From contig JALSOY010000229.1 in NCBI GenBank assembly GCA_026986235.1, forward strand, positions 1-7,682: 7,682 bases of DNA. Direction: 5' to 3'. The notes under the pieces were generated by a model, which was not told the origin of the DNA, made no database searches, and worked only from the letters and a program-made list of their open reading frames with translations. Origin of the DNA: Caldifarciminota bacterium (GTDB taxonomy: Bacteria > Hydrothermota > Hydrothermia > B15-G9 > WFZT01). Below are positions 1-5,473 of the stretch, one piece after another; the first letter of the stretch is position 1, and every line of letters begins with the position of its first letter. A program made the position numbers and the translations under genes.

Positions 1-101
1 GTAATGTCGTTGACAGCGACGATCTCAAGGTCTTTTCTCTCGTGTGCAATCTTAAAAACCTGTCTCCCGATCCTGCCAAATCCGTTGATACCAACCCTCA
101 T
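1..101 (-). CDS. gap: Glyceraldehyde-3-phosphate dehydrogenase, N-terminal 33 residues (cut by window edge)
   Basis: The first 33 codons read MRVGINGFGRIGRQVF..., ending ...IVAVND at residues 28-32. This is the typical N-terminus of phosphorylating GAPDH. It contains the Rossmann nucleotide-binding loop GFGRIG (residues 7-12), and the acidic residue D32 ends the second strand, where it would contact the NAD ribose. The family converts glyceraldehyde 3-phosphate to 1,3-bisphosphoglycerate with NAD and phosphate in cytosolic glycolysis. The catalytic cysteine lies outside the window, so activity cannot be judged here. The ATG overlaps the stop of the ytxH-like gene by 4 nt (ATGA). A GGAGG lies 7 nt upstream, inside the last codons of that gene. 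Coupling to the upstream gene is therefore likely, though a separate promoter is not excluded. Confidence 0.93.
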   Translation of the reverse strand, partial: MRVGINGFGRIGRQVFKIAHERKDLEIVAVNDI

Positions 102-343
102 TCGCCAGCCTCCTCCTGTTTTTCCTCTTCCTGAACCTCCTTCTTCATCTCCTCCTTTGCCTCTTCGAGAAGCTCCTTTGCCTTCTCAAGTGCAACATCC
201 TTGAGCTTATCGGCCGCCTCTTTCACCTTCTCTCTCATCTCTCCCCCGGTTTTGGGGGTAACGAGCAGGGCAAGACCTGCTCCAAAAATTGCACCAAGGA
301 TAAATGAAAGGATCCCAACTGCGCTGCTCTCTTTTTCAGCCAT
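98..343 (-). CDS. Small YtxH-like membrane protein
   Basis: An 81-residue protein with one hydrophobic, glycine-rich segment (about residues 8-28, GILSFILGAIFGAGLALL) followed by TPKTGGEMREKV. That layout matches YtxH/gas-vesicle-protein-like proteins: one membrane helix, a P-x-x-G-x-x-x-R turn, then a long amphipathic helix. The rest (residues 35-81) is almost entirely K, E and A, consistent with a charged helix or coiled coil. The start is the ATG at 343 because AGGAGG sits 8 nt upstream; an in-frame GTG at 352 lies inside that Shine-Dalgarno site and is unlikely. It begins 20 nt after the DUF948-like gene and overlaps gap by 4 nt. YtxH proteins are often linked to stress, but their biochemical role is not settled and none is inferred here. 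Confidence 0.85.
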   Translation of the reverse strand: MAEKESSAVGILSFILGAIFGAGLALLVTPKTGGEMREKVKEAADKLKDVALEKAKELLEEAKEEMKKEVQEEEKQEEAGE

Positions 344-351
344 GGCAAACA

Positions 352-357
352 CCTCCT
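352..357 (-). promoter_or_regulatory. Shine-Dalgarno site that sets the ytxH-like start
   Basis: AGGAGG on the minus strand, 8 nt before the ATG at 343. The upstream in-frame GTG at 352-350 shares its first base with the site, so it cannot be served by it. This favours the shorter 81-residue protein. Confidence 0.8.
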
Positions 358-363
358 TTTTAT

Positions 364-717
364 CTAAAAAAATTTACTTTTTATGAAATTTTTCAGGGCC
401 TTAACTCCAATGGTCGAAGCAAGGCCAATGAACAATCCCTTGTACGCTGTATCTTTATTCTCTTTAAGAGGCTGGAATACCCCGTCAACACTCTCAACCA
501 CATCGTCAACATGATCTACGATCTCTTTTACCTTCTCACTGGACCTCTCAAGGTTTTCTGCAACGGGCGTGAGTTTATCAATAAGCTCTCCCAACCGCTG
601 GTTCAATGTTTCAATGGACCTCCTCACGGATCTGAAAAGTATAAGGAGTCCCACAGATGTTATAACCCAGAAAATTGCAATTATTAGTACTGAAACGGCT
701 GTTATAATTTCCCACAT
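364..717 (-). CDS. DUF948-like membrane-anchored coiled-coil protein
   Basis: A 117-residue protein starting MWEIITAVSVLIIAIF. It has one strong N-terminal membrane helix (about residues 5-28), then a long heptad-rich region (about 29-90; SIETLNQRLGEL, NLERSSEKVKEIVDHV), and a short apolar patch (GLFIGLASTIGV) before a basic tail. This layout matches DUF948 (YoxC-like) proteins. The reading frame stays open upstream to 810, but that part is low-complexity sequence translated from the palindromic spacer. ATGs at 732 and 717 are both possible. I chose 717 because a near-consensus promoter would start transcription at or next to it, and the 732 ATG lies between the -35 and -10 elements. No Shine-Dalgarno site precedes it. 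A ytxH-like gene follows 20 nt downstream, and DUF948 and YtxH genes are often neighbours. Function unknown. Confidence 0.82.
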   Translation of the reverse strand: MWEIITAVSVLIIAIFWVITSVGLLILFRSVRRSIETLNQRLGELIDKLTPVAENLERSSEKVKEIVDHVDDVVESVDGVFQPLKENKDTAYKGLFIGLASTIGVKALKNFIKSKFF

Positions 718-723
718 GTTGAA

Positions 724-752
724 AATATACATTTCTTCAAATATTCTGTCAA
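724..752 (-). promoter_or_regulatory. Sigma-70 type promoter of the DUF948/ytxH/gap operon
   Basis: On the minus strand, TTGACA (752-747, perfect -35) is separated by 17 bp from TATATT (729-724, 5 of 6 to TATAAT). Only 6 nt (TTCAAC) lie between the -10 element and the ATG at 717, so initiation at the usual 6-8 nt falls on or next to the start codon. This predicts a leaderless or near-leaderless transcript. The call rests on consensus match and position only. Confidence 0.7.
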
Positions 753-778
753 CACGACGGAGAGGGTGTTTGGAAAAT

Positions 779-795
779 CCACCTGGTGAAGGTGG
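779..795 (-). terminator. Hairpin upstream of the DUF948 promoter, weak terminator candidate
   Basis: A perfect 6-bp stem CCACCT/AGGTGG with a 5-nt loop. On the minus strand it is followed by ATTTTCC, a short and weak T-tract. It sits about 160 nt past the asparaginase stop and about 25 nt before the next -35 element, so it could help isolate the two operons. The tract is poor, so it may only be a stable hairpin. Confidence 0.35.
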
Positions 796-810
796 GTCAT
801 CTTCTCTCAC

Positions 811-933
811 AATCCCACTTGGAGGAGGGGGAAACAGGGGGATTGAAAATTCAAGCGGTAATCATCCCCCTTAATCCCCCTTCTAAAGGAGGGGGATCAA
901 AGTCGTGTAAAATCCCCCTTCGCAAAAAGGGAT
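811..933. repeat. Cluster of G/C-tract palindromic units (REP-like spacer)
   Basis: Most of the 240-nt gene-free stretch between the asparaginase and DUF948 genes (718-957) is built from related palindromes. Unit A has outer arms AATCCC (811-816) and GGGATT (839-844). Unit B (874-897) is a nearly perfect 24-bp palindrome with arms ATCCCCC and GGGGGAT. Unit C (912-933) runs from ATCCCCCTT to AAGGGAT. The nonamer ATCCCCCTT occurs three times (864, 874, 912), once as an orphan arm. Codons read across it give only low-complexity peptides, so it looks non-coding. Similar C5/G5 palindromes are scattered between genes in some bacterial genomes, so a dispersed repeat is plausible, but copy number elsewhere cannot be seen here. 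Confidence 0.7.
912..933 (-). terminator. Possible factor-independent terminator of the feoAB-asparaginase operon
   Basis: Twenty-four nt past the asparaginase stop, the minus strand reads ATCCCTT, a 6-nt loop, then AAGGG with two extra G before AT, followed by TTTTAC. The stem is about 7 bp with a 2-nt bulge. The T-run is short. It coincides with palindromic unit C, so the same sequence may serve as both repeat and terminator. Confidence 0.45.
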
Positions 934-957
934 GTTTATCGTGTCCAACAGTGAGGT

Positions 958-1881
958 TTATTCTTCCGGGCTTATGTAAACCCGTTCCATACCTTCTTTA
1001 ATGTAAGAGACGGGCATGGTGGGGGTATTGTGAGCAAATCCAATGTTTCCTGTATGGTCGATGGTTATGATTCCAGCATCCAGTTTCACAGTGGAGTTGA
1101 CAATATCTATCACCGCTTCTGCGGCTTTGGGAGCTGAGACACCTATTCTCATAAAGTCACATGCAGATTTTGACATGACAACTCTAATAATTCCCTCCCC
1201 AATTCCCGTGGCGGAGGCTCCTCCGAATTCGGTGGCGTAGGTGCCGGCACCAATAAGGGGCGTGTCACCCACTCTGCCAAACAGTTTAAAAAATACGCCA
1301 CCGGTTGAGGTACCGGCTACTATCTCACCGTCCCTGATTACAACACATCCCACTGTACCACTCAGTAGTTCAGGGTGTCTCTTTACCAGTTCCTGCATCC
1401 TGTGCCATGGGAGTTTTGCCTCTCCCTTATCAAACTTTTTCTTCAGTTCAAGCCATTTTTTCCGTCTATCTTCCGTAACAGGGTCGTAAAATTCAAAGCC
1501 CATGGCACGGGCAAACTTCATTGCTCCTTCGCCGGCGAGAAGCACATGATCGGTCTCTTCCATCACTTTTCTCGCAAGGAGGATGGGATTTTTGATATTT
1601 TCCACTCCAGCAACTGCCCCTGCTTCAAGAGTTGAACCTTTCATGATGGAGGCATCCATCTCCACGCGGCCATCAAGGGTCAAAACAGAGCCAGTTCCTG
1701 CGTTGAAAATGGGATTGTCTTCAAGGGCCATCACAGCCTTAGTGCACGCTTCCACAGGATCACCGGATTTCTCAAGTACCTCGTACCCTCTCCTTGCCGC
1801 ATGGAGAACTCCGTTTTTTGCCGCTTCCCACTTTTCCTGCGGCCATTTACCAGATCCTCCGTGTACTATTATCCCTTTCAT
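958..1881 (-). CDS. iaaA: Isoaspartyl peptidase / L-asparaginase (plant-type, Ntn-hydrolase)
   Basis: A 307-residue protein, the usual length for plant-type asparaginases. They are made as a precursor that cuts itself before a threonine into alpha and beta subunits, then hydrolyse isoaspartyl (beta-aspartyl) dipeptides and asparagine in the cytosol. The N-terminal HGGSG (7-11), NAGTGSVLT (60-68) and MDASIM (75-80) are family signatures. The cleavage site is SGTVGCVV, with T176 as expected nucleophile. GTSTGG (190-195), GRVGDTPLIGAGTYA (202-216; R203 and D206 for substrate binding) and ATGIGEG (224-230) follow in family order. The region around residues 133-172 is rich in K and E and looks like the flexible linker at the end of the alpha subunit. 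A GGAGGT precedes the ATG by 3 nt. It lies 19 nt after feoB and is probably in the same operon. The relative preference for asparagine versus isoaspartyl peptides cannot be read from sequence. Confidence 0.93.
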   Translation of the reverse strand: MKGIIVHGGSGKWPQEKWEAAKNGVLHAARRGYEVLEKSGDPVEACTKAVMALEDNPIFNAGTGSVLTLDGRVEMDASIMKGSTLEAGAVAGVENIKNPILLARKVMEETDHVLLAGEGAMKFARAMGFEFYDPVTEDRRKKWLELKKKFDKGEAKLPWHRMQELVKRHPELLSGTVGCVVIRDGEIVAGTSTGGVFFKLFGRVGDTPLIGAGTYATEFGGASATGIGEGIIRVVMSKSACDFMRIGVSAPKAAEAVIDIVNSTVKLDAGIITIDHTGNIGFAHNTPTMPVSYIKEGMERVYISPEE

Positions 1882-1884
1882 TAC

Positions 1885-1890
1885 ACCTCC
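1885..1890 (-). promoter_or_regulatory. Strong Shine-Dalgarno site of the asparaginase gene
   Basis: GGAGGT in the 19-nt gap after feoB, ending 3 nt before the ATG at 1881. The match is perfect but the spacing is short. It lets the gene be translated independently of feoB, unlike feoA and feoB, which lack clear sites. Confidence 0.75.
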
Positions 1891-1900
1891 CTTTCACGAT

Positions 1901-3832
1901 TTAAACGAGGATTCTAAACAACACACCCGTGAGAGTGGCGACGGTGAGTCCCACGAGAATCGAGTAAAACATTATCTTTTTGCCGTACTCCCTCCAGATT
2001 ATCCCGATAGTGGAAATACACGGGATGTAAAATGTTACAAACATGGTGAATACGACGATTTGCTCCCGGGTTAGAACCCTGTCAAGCTTTCCAATCTCCG
2101 ATCCCAGAGCCTGAGATAGCATAACGAGGGTTAGCTCTTTTCTCAGGATACCAAAAATTAGAGTGGTCCCCACCTCCCGGGGAAGGCCGAGGACGGTGTG
2201 AACAAGTGGAGAGAACACGGTGTTTATCAAATTGTCAATGTTCAAATACTGTATTACTCCCAGTACCACGCTTCCCGCGATCAGGAGTGGCCATGCAAGA
2301 TAGATGAAGTTTTTAACCTGCAGCCAGGTTTTATCAAAGGTGATTTTGAGTGAAGGGATTTTATAAGAGGGGATCTCCATCAGGAGGCCGTAAGAGGGGG
2401 TTTTGAAAAATCCATTAATAATCCGTCCAAGGAGTGCAACGACAAAGATGTTGAAAACAAAAAAGAAGAGTGCCCACCAGGGGCCCAGGAAGTAGGCCAC
2501 AAGGGCAAAGATAACCGTTATTCTTGCAGCACAGGGAACGAGGGGAACGAGGAGGGCGGAGATGATTCTGTCCCTTTCGTTGTCAAGTATCCTCGTTGCA
2601 GCGATTGCAGGTACACTGCATCCATATCCAAGAATAAGTGGAATAATGGATTTACCGTGCAATCCTATCTTATGCATGAGACCGTCAAGCAGGAAGGCCA
2701 CTCTCGGGAGATAACCGAGATCTTCGAGAAAGGAAAGGAGGAACACGAGGGGTATAAAATACGGTAAAACGATACCAATACCTCCAGCAATTCCCTGGAC
2801 GAGTCCCTCCAGGACAAACCTGAGAAGTTCTCCTGACACCTGTGTGTGAACAACATCAAGTAATCTGTCAAATGGCCCTGTAAAAAATTCCTCAAGTGGG
2901 GATCCGATTTTGAAAATCAGGTAAAAGAAGAGAAAGAAAACAACTCCCAGGATGCCATAACCCAGGACTGGATGCATAACCACGGAGTCAATTTTGTCAT
3001 CAAGGCTCTTCTTGAGCCTGTGCTGAACTTTTGTAACCTTTTCCGCAATTCTCATGGAAAGGTTGTGTCTCTCTGCATGAATAACATCAGGTGAGGGAGC
3101 TCCCATAAGATCTTCAAGCTCGTTCCTCATGTTTTCTGCAAGACTTAAAATCCCGGGGTACCCCTTCATCAGATCCACGAAATAATCATCGCTTTCAAGA
3201 AGTTTGATGGCGATGAGGCGTGGAGGAATCTTAAAATTAGGACCCACGGCCTTTTCAATCTCGTGTGCCAGTTTCTTTATTCTCTCCTCCACGATTCGGG
3301 AACACCGGTAAAATTCGGGGGCTTTTTCTGTTTTCAGAACTTCAAGGATCTTCTCAAATAGTTCCTTAAGGCCCTTACCGTGCACGGCGACGGTAGGGAT
3401 TACAGGAATTCCGAGGATTTCCTGGAGTTTCTTTACATCGATATAAATACCTTTGGATTTGGCCTCATCCATCATGTTGAGTGCAATTATCATGGGCTTT
3501 CCAAGTTCCATGAGTTGAAGGGTAAGTTCGAGGCTACGGGATAAAAGGGTGGCATCCATGACATTTATGATGAGGTCAACCTCTTCGGTTAATAGATACT
3601 TCAGGGTTTCATGTTCGGCCATATCCTGAGAAGAGAGTGAGTATGTTCCGGGAAGGTCAATTATGTCAAAAATTCTACCCCTGTAGTTCATCCGGCTCCT
3701 GGTGTACTGTACCGTGGTTCCGGGGAGGTTGGATGTCTGTGCCTTCAAGCCGACGAGAGCGTTGAAAAGAGTGCTCTTACCACAGTTGGGTTGTCCGACA
3801 AGGGCTATTTTTACAGGTCCATAACTTTTCAT
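1901..3832 (-). CDS. feoB: Ferrous iron transport protein B
   Basis: A 643-residue inner-membrane Fe(II) transporter with a cytosolic GTPase head. G-protein motifs occur in order: G1 GQPNCGKST (13-21), G2 threonines T39/T40 in LPGTT, G3 DLPG (59-62), G4 NMMD (119-122). A helical GDI-like region (about 165-265) follows. The membrane part starts near residue 290 and holds GYGCSVPAI (402-410), LVPCAAR (431-437), FGILRKEL (560-567) and YIPC (602-605). The conserved cysteines C405, C434 and C605 are all present, so the permease appears intact. It is shorter than E. coli FeoB (about 770 residues), mainly because the C-terminal extension is missing. The ATG overlaps the feoA stop by 4 nt and has no clear Shine-Dalgarno site, so translation is probably coupled to feoA. 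Confidence 0.97.
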   Translation of the reverse strand: MKSYGPVKIALVGQPNCGKSTLFNALVGLKAQTSNLPGTTVQYTRSRMNYRGRIFDIIDLPGTYSLSSQDMAEHETLKYLLTEEVDLIINVMDATLLSRSLELTLQLMELGKPMIIALNMMDEAKSKGIYIDVKKLQEILGIPVIPTVAVHGKGLKELFEKILEVLKTEKAPEFYRCSRIVEERIKKLAHEIEKAVGPNFKIPPRLIAIKLLESDDYFVDLMKGYPGILSLAENMRNELEDLMGAPSPDVIHAERHNLSMRIAEKVTKVQHRLKKSLDDKIDSVVMHPVLGYGILGVVFFLFFYLIFKIGSPLEEFFTGPFDRLLDVVHTQVSGELLRFVLEGLVQGIAGGIGIVLPYFIPLVFLLSFLEDLGYLPRVAFLLDGLMHKIGLHGKSIIPLILGYGCSVPAIAATRILDNERDRIISALLVPLVPCAARITVIFALVAYFLGPWWALFFFVFNIFVVALLGRIINGFFKTPSYGLLMEIPSYKIPSLKITFDKTWLQVKNFIYLAWPLLIAGSVVLGVIQYLNIDNLINTVFSPLVHTVLGLPREVGTTLIFGILRKELTLVMLSQALGSEIGKLDRVLTREQIVVFTMFVTFYIPCISTIGIIWREYGKKIMFYSILVGLTVATLTGVLFRILV

Positions 3833-4077
3833 AACGGTTTAACGATAATTTTCGACGCAATACCACGACCAATGGCGACTCTCGTACCGTTTGAGACATT
3901 TTCAATGTATATGGCCCCACCAAAGGGCCCGATGGAGAGAACCTTAATAACATCACCGGGATTAATTCCCAGCTGCATAATCCTCATCCTTGCCCTCCGG
4001 CCGCCGGCAAAGCTCTCAACTCTGGCAGTTGTTCCAGGCCTCAAATACACGAGACTCGTTAAAGAGGTATCAAACAT
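3829..4077 (-). CDS. feoA: Ferrous iron transport protein A (SH3-like accessory)
   Basis: An 82-residue protein of normal FeoA length. FeoA is a small cytosolic SH3-like domain that supports FeoB-driven Fe(II) uptake. Recognisable elements are LRPGTTARVESFAGG (12-26), RMRIMQLGINPGDVI (30-44) and GPFGGAIYI (50-58), ending in a hydrophobic strand (SKIIVKPL). The start at 4077 gives the short lead-in before L-x-P-G normal for the family. A GTG at codon 10 is less likely. No Shine-Dalgarno site precedes the ATG; instead a promoter -10 element ends 8 nt before it, so the message may be leaderless. It overlaps feoB by 4 nt. No feoC is seen. Confidence 0.95.
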   Translation of the reverse strand: MFDTSLTSLVYLRPGTTARVESFAGGRRARMRIMQLGINPGDVIKVLSIGPFGGAIYIENVSNGTRVAIGRGIASKIIVKPL

Positions 4078-4085
4078 GGAGCTAA

Positions 4086-4114
4086 ATGATACCCTGCCGG
4101 TGAGGTTATGTCAA
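4086..4114 (-). promoter_or_regulatory. Sigma-70 type promoter of feoA-feoB
   Basis: On the minus strand, TTGACA (4114-4109, perfect -35) is followed after 17 bp by TATCAT (4091-4086, 5 of 6). Eight nt (TTAGCTCC) separate the -10 element from the feoA ATG at 4077, so transcription should start at about 4080-4077. This geometry closely matches the promoter at 724-752. The Fur-like palindrome begins 3 nt upstream of the -35. Confidence 0.75.
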
Positions 4115-4117
4115 TAA

Positions 4118-4134
4118 TTGAGATTAATTCTCAA
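4118..4134. promoter_or_regulatory. Fur-box-like operator next to the feoA promoter
   Basis: TTGAGATTAATTCTCAA is a 17-bp palindrome with 7 of 8 pairs matching. Its inner 15 bp agree with the Fur 7-1-7 consensus TGATAATNATTATCA at 11 of 14 defined positions. It lies 3 nt upstream of the feoA -35 element, a plausible place for iron-dependent control of feoAB. The regulator is not in the window, and another metalloregulator or an activator could bind instead. Confidence 0.5.
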
Positions 4135-4176
4135 AATCTCATGTAACCTGCAAGAATTCTTAATTTAAAATGACTC

Positions 4177-4196
4177 AAAAATAGTGATAATTCACT
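4177..4196 (-). terminator. Weak terminator candidate after the membrane protein gene
   Basis: On the minus strand, AGTGA-ATTA-TCACT forms a perfect 5-bp stem with a 4-nt loop and is followed by ATTTTT. It overlaps the TGA stop of the membrane protein gene. The stem is short and A/T rich, so it may end transcription poorly, and some readthrough into feoA is possible. Confidence 0.35.
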
Positions 4197-5196
4197 TCAC
4201 TCCGCGTGAGGAGAGAAACCTCAGAAAGTATATACCGCCTGAGAGTGCGTTCATGTAGGTGGTGAAAAATCGCCAGAGTACAACAAGAACTCCCACAAGG
4301 TATTTAGGGCACACGGTCAAAAACAGGGCCGTACCGGCAACTTCCGCAACGCCAGAGCCACCCGGCGTCGGGGTGAAGACGAGAGATCCCTGGAGAAGAA
4401 TCTCAAGAAACAGTACTTTCTTCAGAGTGAAACTCACTCCAAGGCCAGCAAGTAAAGCAGGCACAATGGCACTCCTCGAAATAACAGATATAAAACTTGC
4501 GATTATTGAGGCGGTAAGGTATCCCCATTCAGGCGACCTGAAATAGGTTTTCATACTGTTACTTAAATGCTCCGATTCCTCTCTCACCCTGTGTCTCAAA
4601 GCGCCAAATCTACGGGGTATCATCTTCTCGATCAAAGTGGGTTTCAAGGTTGCCACTATGTATGTTAAGGTAACAACACCAAAAATCAGCACTATGTATC
4701 CAAGAATTATCCTGACAGTGGAGGATTTTACTCCACTTGCACTTTTTAGTGCCATAGGGAAAAGGGCAAGAATTGTGAGGTCCATCAGAATACCTCGCAT
4801 AATGAGGAGAGAAAGTCCCTCTCCCACTGGTACATCGTCTCTGCTCCTGAGAATCCAGAGCTGGAGAGGCAAACCTGAAATCTGAAAAGGTGTGACTGCG
4901 GCAAGAAAGGACCCTGTATAAATTGCTCCAAAAGAGGTCAGTAAACCGAGTTTTCGACCGATAGCCCTTGCAAGGAAAACGAGCCTCAGGCTGTCGAAGC
5001 CAACATAGATGAGCCACAGGCCAAATGCCACAAGAAGAAATTCAGGATTAAATCCTGCAAGAGCTTTTAATGTCCTGTGAGAAAAAGTAACTGCAATTAC
5101 GAAAAAGGAAACGAGAGTAAAAAGGAAAAAAGAGACCTTCAGCCCCTTTACGATCTTCTTTCTGTTTTCAGTCAGCTTCTGAGGAATTTCATTCAT
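4192..5196 (-). CDS. LPG_synthase_TM / UPF0104 family integral membrane protein
   Basis: A 334-residue polytopic membrane protein with about seven or eight hydrophobic segments, the first at about residues 20-37. TGSFLAAVTPFQISGLPLQ (94-112) and TPTPGGSG (275-282) are the hallmarks of the PF03706 family. This is the flippase-like membrane domain found in lysylphosphatidylglycerol synthase (MprF) and in stand-alone proteins such as UPF0104/AglD-type members. The cytosolic aminoacyl-transfer domain of full MprF is absent, so lipid lysylation is unlikely, and movement of a lipid or lipid-linked molecule is only an inference. The frame is open to 5316, but residues encoded upstream of 5196 overlap the MazG-like gene and look unlike a protein. 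I chose the ATG at 5196, which overlaps the MazG-like stop by 8 nt and has no strong Shine-Dalgarno site. Its place after uppS and cdsA suggests an envelope lipid role. Confidence 0.85.
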   Translation of the reverse strand: MNEIPQKLTENRKKIVKGLKVSFFLFTLVSFFVIAVTFSHRTLKALAGFNPEFLLVAFGLWLIYVGFDSLRLVFLARAIGRKLGLLTSFGAIYTGSFLAAVTPFQISGLPLQLWILRSRDDVPVGEGLSLLIMRGILMDLTILALFPMALKSASGVKSSTVRIILGYIVLIFGVVTLTYIVATLKPTLIEKMIPRRFGALRHRVREESEHLSNSMKTYFRSPEWGYLTASIIASFISVISRSAIVPALLAGLGVSFTLKKVLFLEILLQGSLVFTPTPGGSGVAEVAGTALFLTVCPKYLVGVLVVLWRFFTTYMNALSGGIYFLRFLSSRGVK

Positions 5197-5473
5197 CGCA
5201 TGTACAGGGGATGTTACCACATTTTGGACAGCCCTTCTCATACTTTCTGATCGCCTCATCCATATCCACACCGAGCAGGTTGGCAAGGGAAAATAGCCAG
5301 GCAGCCACATCTGCAAACTCTTCCTGTAGATTACTCTTATCGGCCTTCCTTATAGCCCGCGCAAGTTCTCCTACCTCTTCAACCAGCCACCTGAAAGTGC
5401 CCTCAACCCCCCGTTTCGAATCCTTCTCAAAGTAAATGTCTTTTATGAGTTTTTGAAATTCTTTTATCTCCAT
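5189..5473 (-). CDS. Short MazG-type nucleotide pyrophosphohydrolase with cysteine tail
   Basis: A 94-residue protein of the all-alpha NTP pyrophosphohydrolase (MazG) superfamily, which hydrolyses nucleoside triphosphates to monophosphate and pyrophosphate using Mg. The metal-binding pattern is present: E-E-V-G-E (32-36) on one helix and E-F-A-D (52-55) on the next. It is a single domain, so it should oligomerise as relatives do. The C-terminus carries CPKCG (82-86) and PCTC (89-92), a possible four-cysteine zinc knuckle; the tail is intact up to the stop. The ATG overlaps cdsA by 10 nt, and the stop overlaps the next gene by 8 nt. No strong Shine-Dalgarno site is visible, so coupling is likely. 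Nucleotide preference (dNTP, damaged NTP or another nucleotide) cannot be read from sequence. Confidence 0.88.
   Translation of the reverse strand: MEIKEFQKLIKDIYFEKDSKRGVEGTFRWLVEEVGELARAIRKADKSNLQEEFADVAAWLFSLANLLGVDMDEAIRKYEKGCPKCGNIPCTCDE

Noticed and set aside
718..810. Upstream extension of the DUF948 reading frame to 810
   Set aside because: The added residues are low complexity, arise from the palindromic spacer and would span the predicted promoter. The family N-terminus is explained by the ATG at 717.
864..933. CRISPR-like repeated ATCCCCCTT units
   Set aside because: The repeats are 9 bp, irregularly spaced (10 and 38 bp) and palindromic, with no spacers of uniform length and no cas genes.
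2665..2895. Minus-strand open frame inside feoB
   Set aside because: It is an out-of-frame shadow of the feoB membrane region, with no recognisable domain or ribosome binding site.
3376..3393. FeoB G5 motif lacking the usual Ser-Ala
   Set aside because: The sequence here reads TVAVHGKG. FeoB G5 loops vary at this place, and all other GTPase motifs are intact, so no defect is inferred.
4152..4161. AAGAATTCTT palindrome in the feoA upstream region
   Set aside because: It is a short A/T-rich perfect palindrome with no T-tract and lies over 35 nt upstream of the -35. It is likely chance in an A/T-rich spacer.
4610..5017. 135-codon minus-strand open frame inside the membrane protein gene
   Set aside because: Its composition (many C, H, R and S) is unlike the neighbouring proteins, and it overlaps the well-supported PF03706 gene.
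5197..5316. Forty-residue N-terminal extension of the membrane protein
   Set aside because: It lies wholly inside the MazG-like gene in another frame and has no family similarity. The ATG at 5196 gives a normal-length protein.
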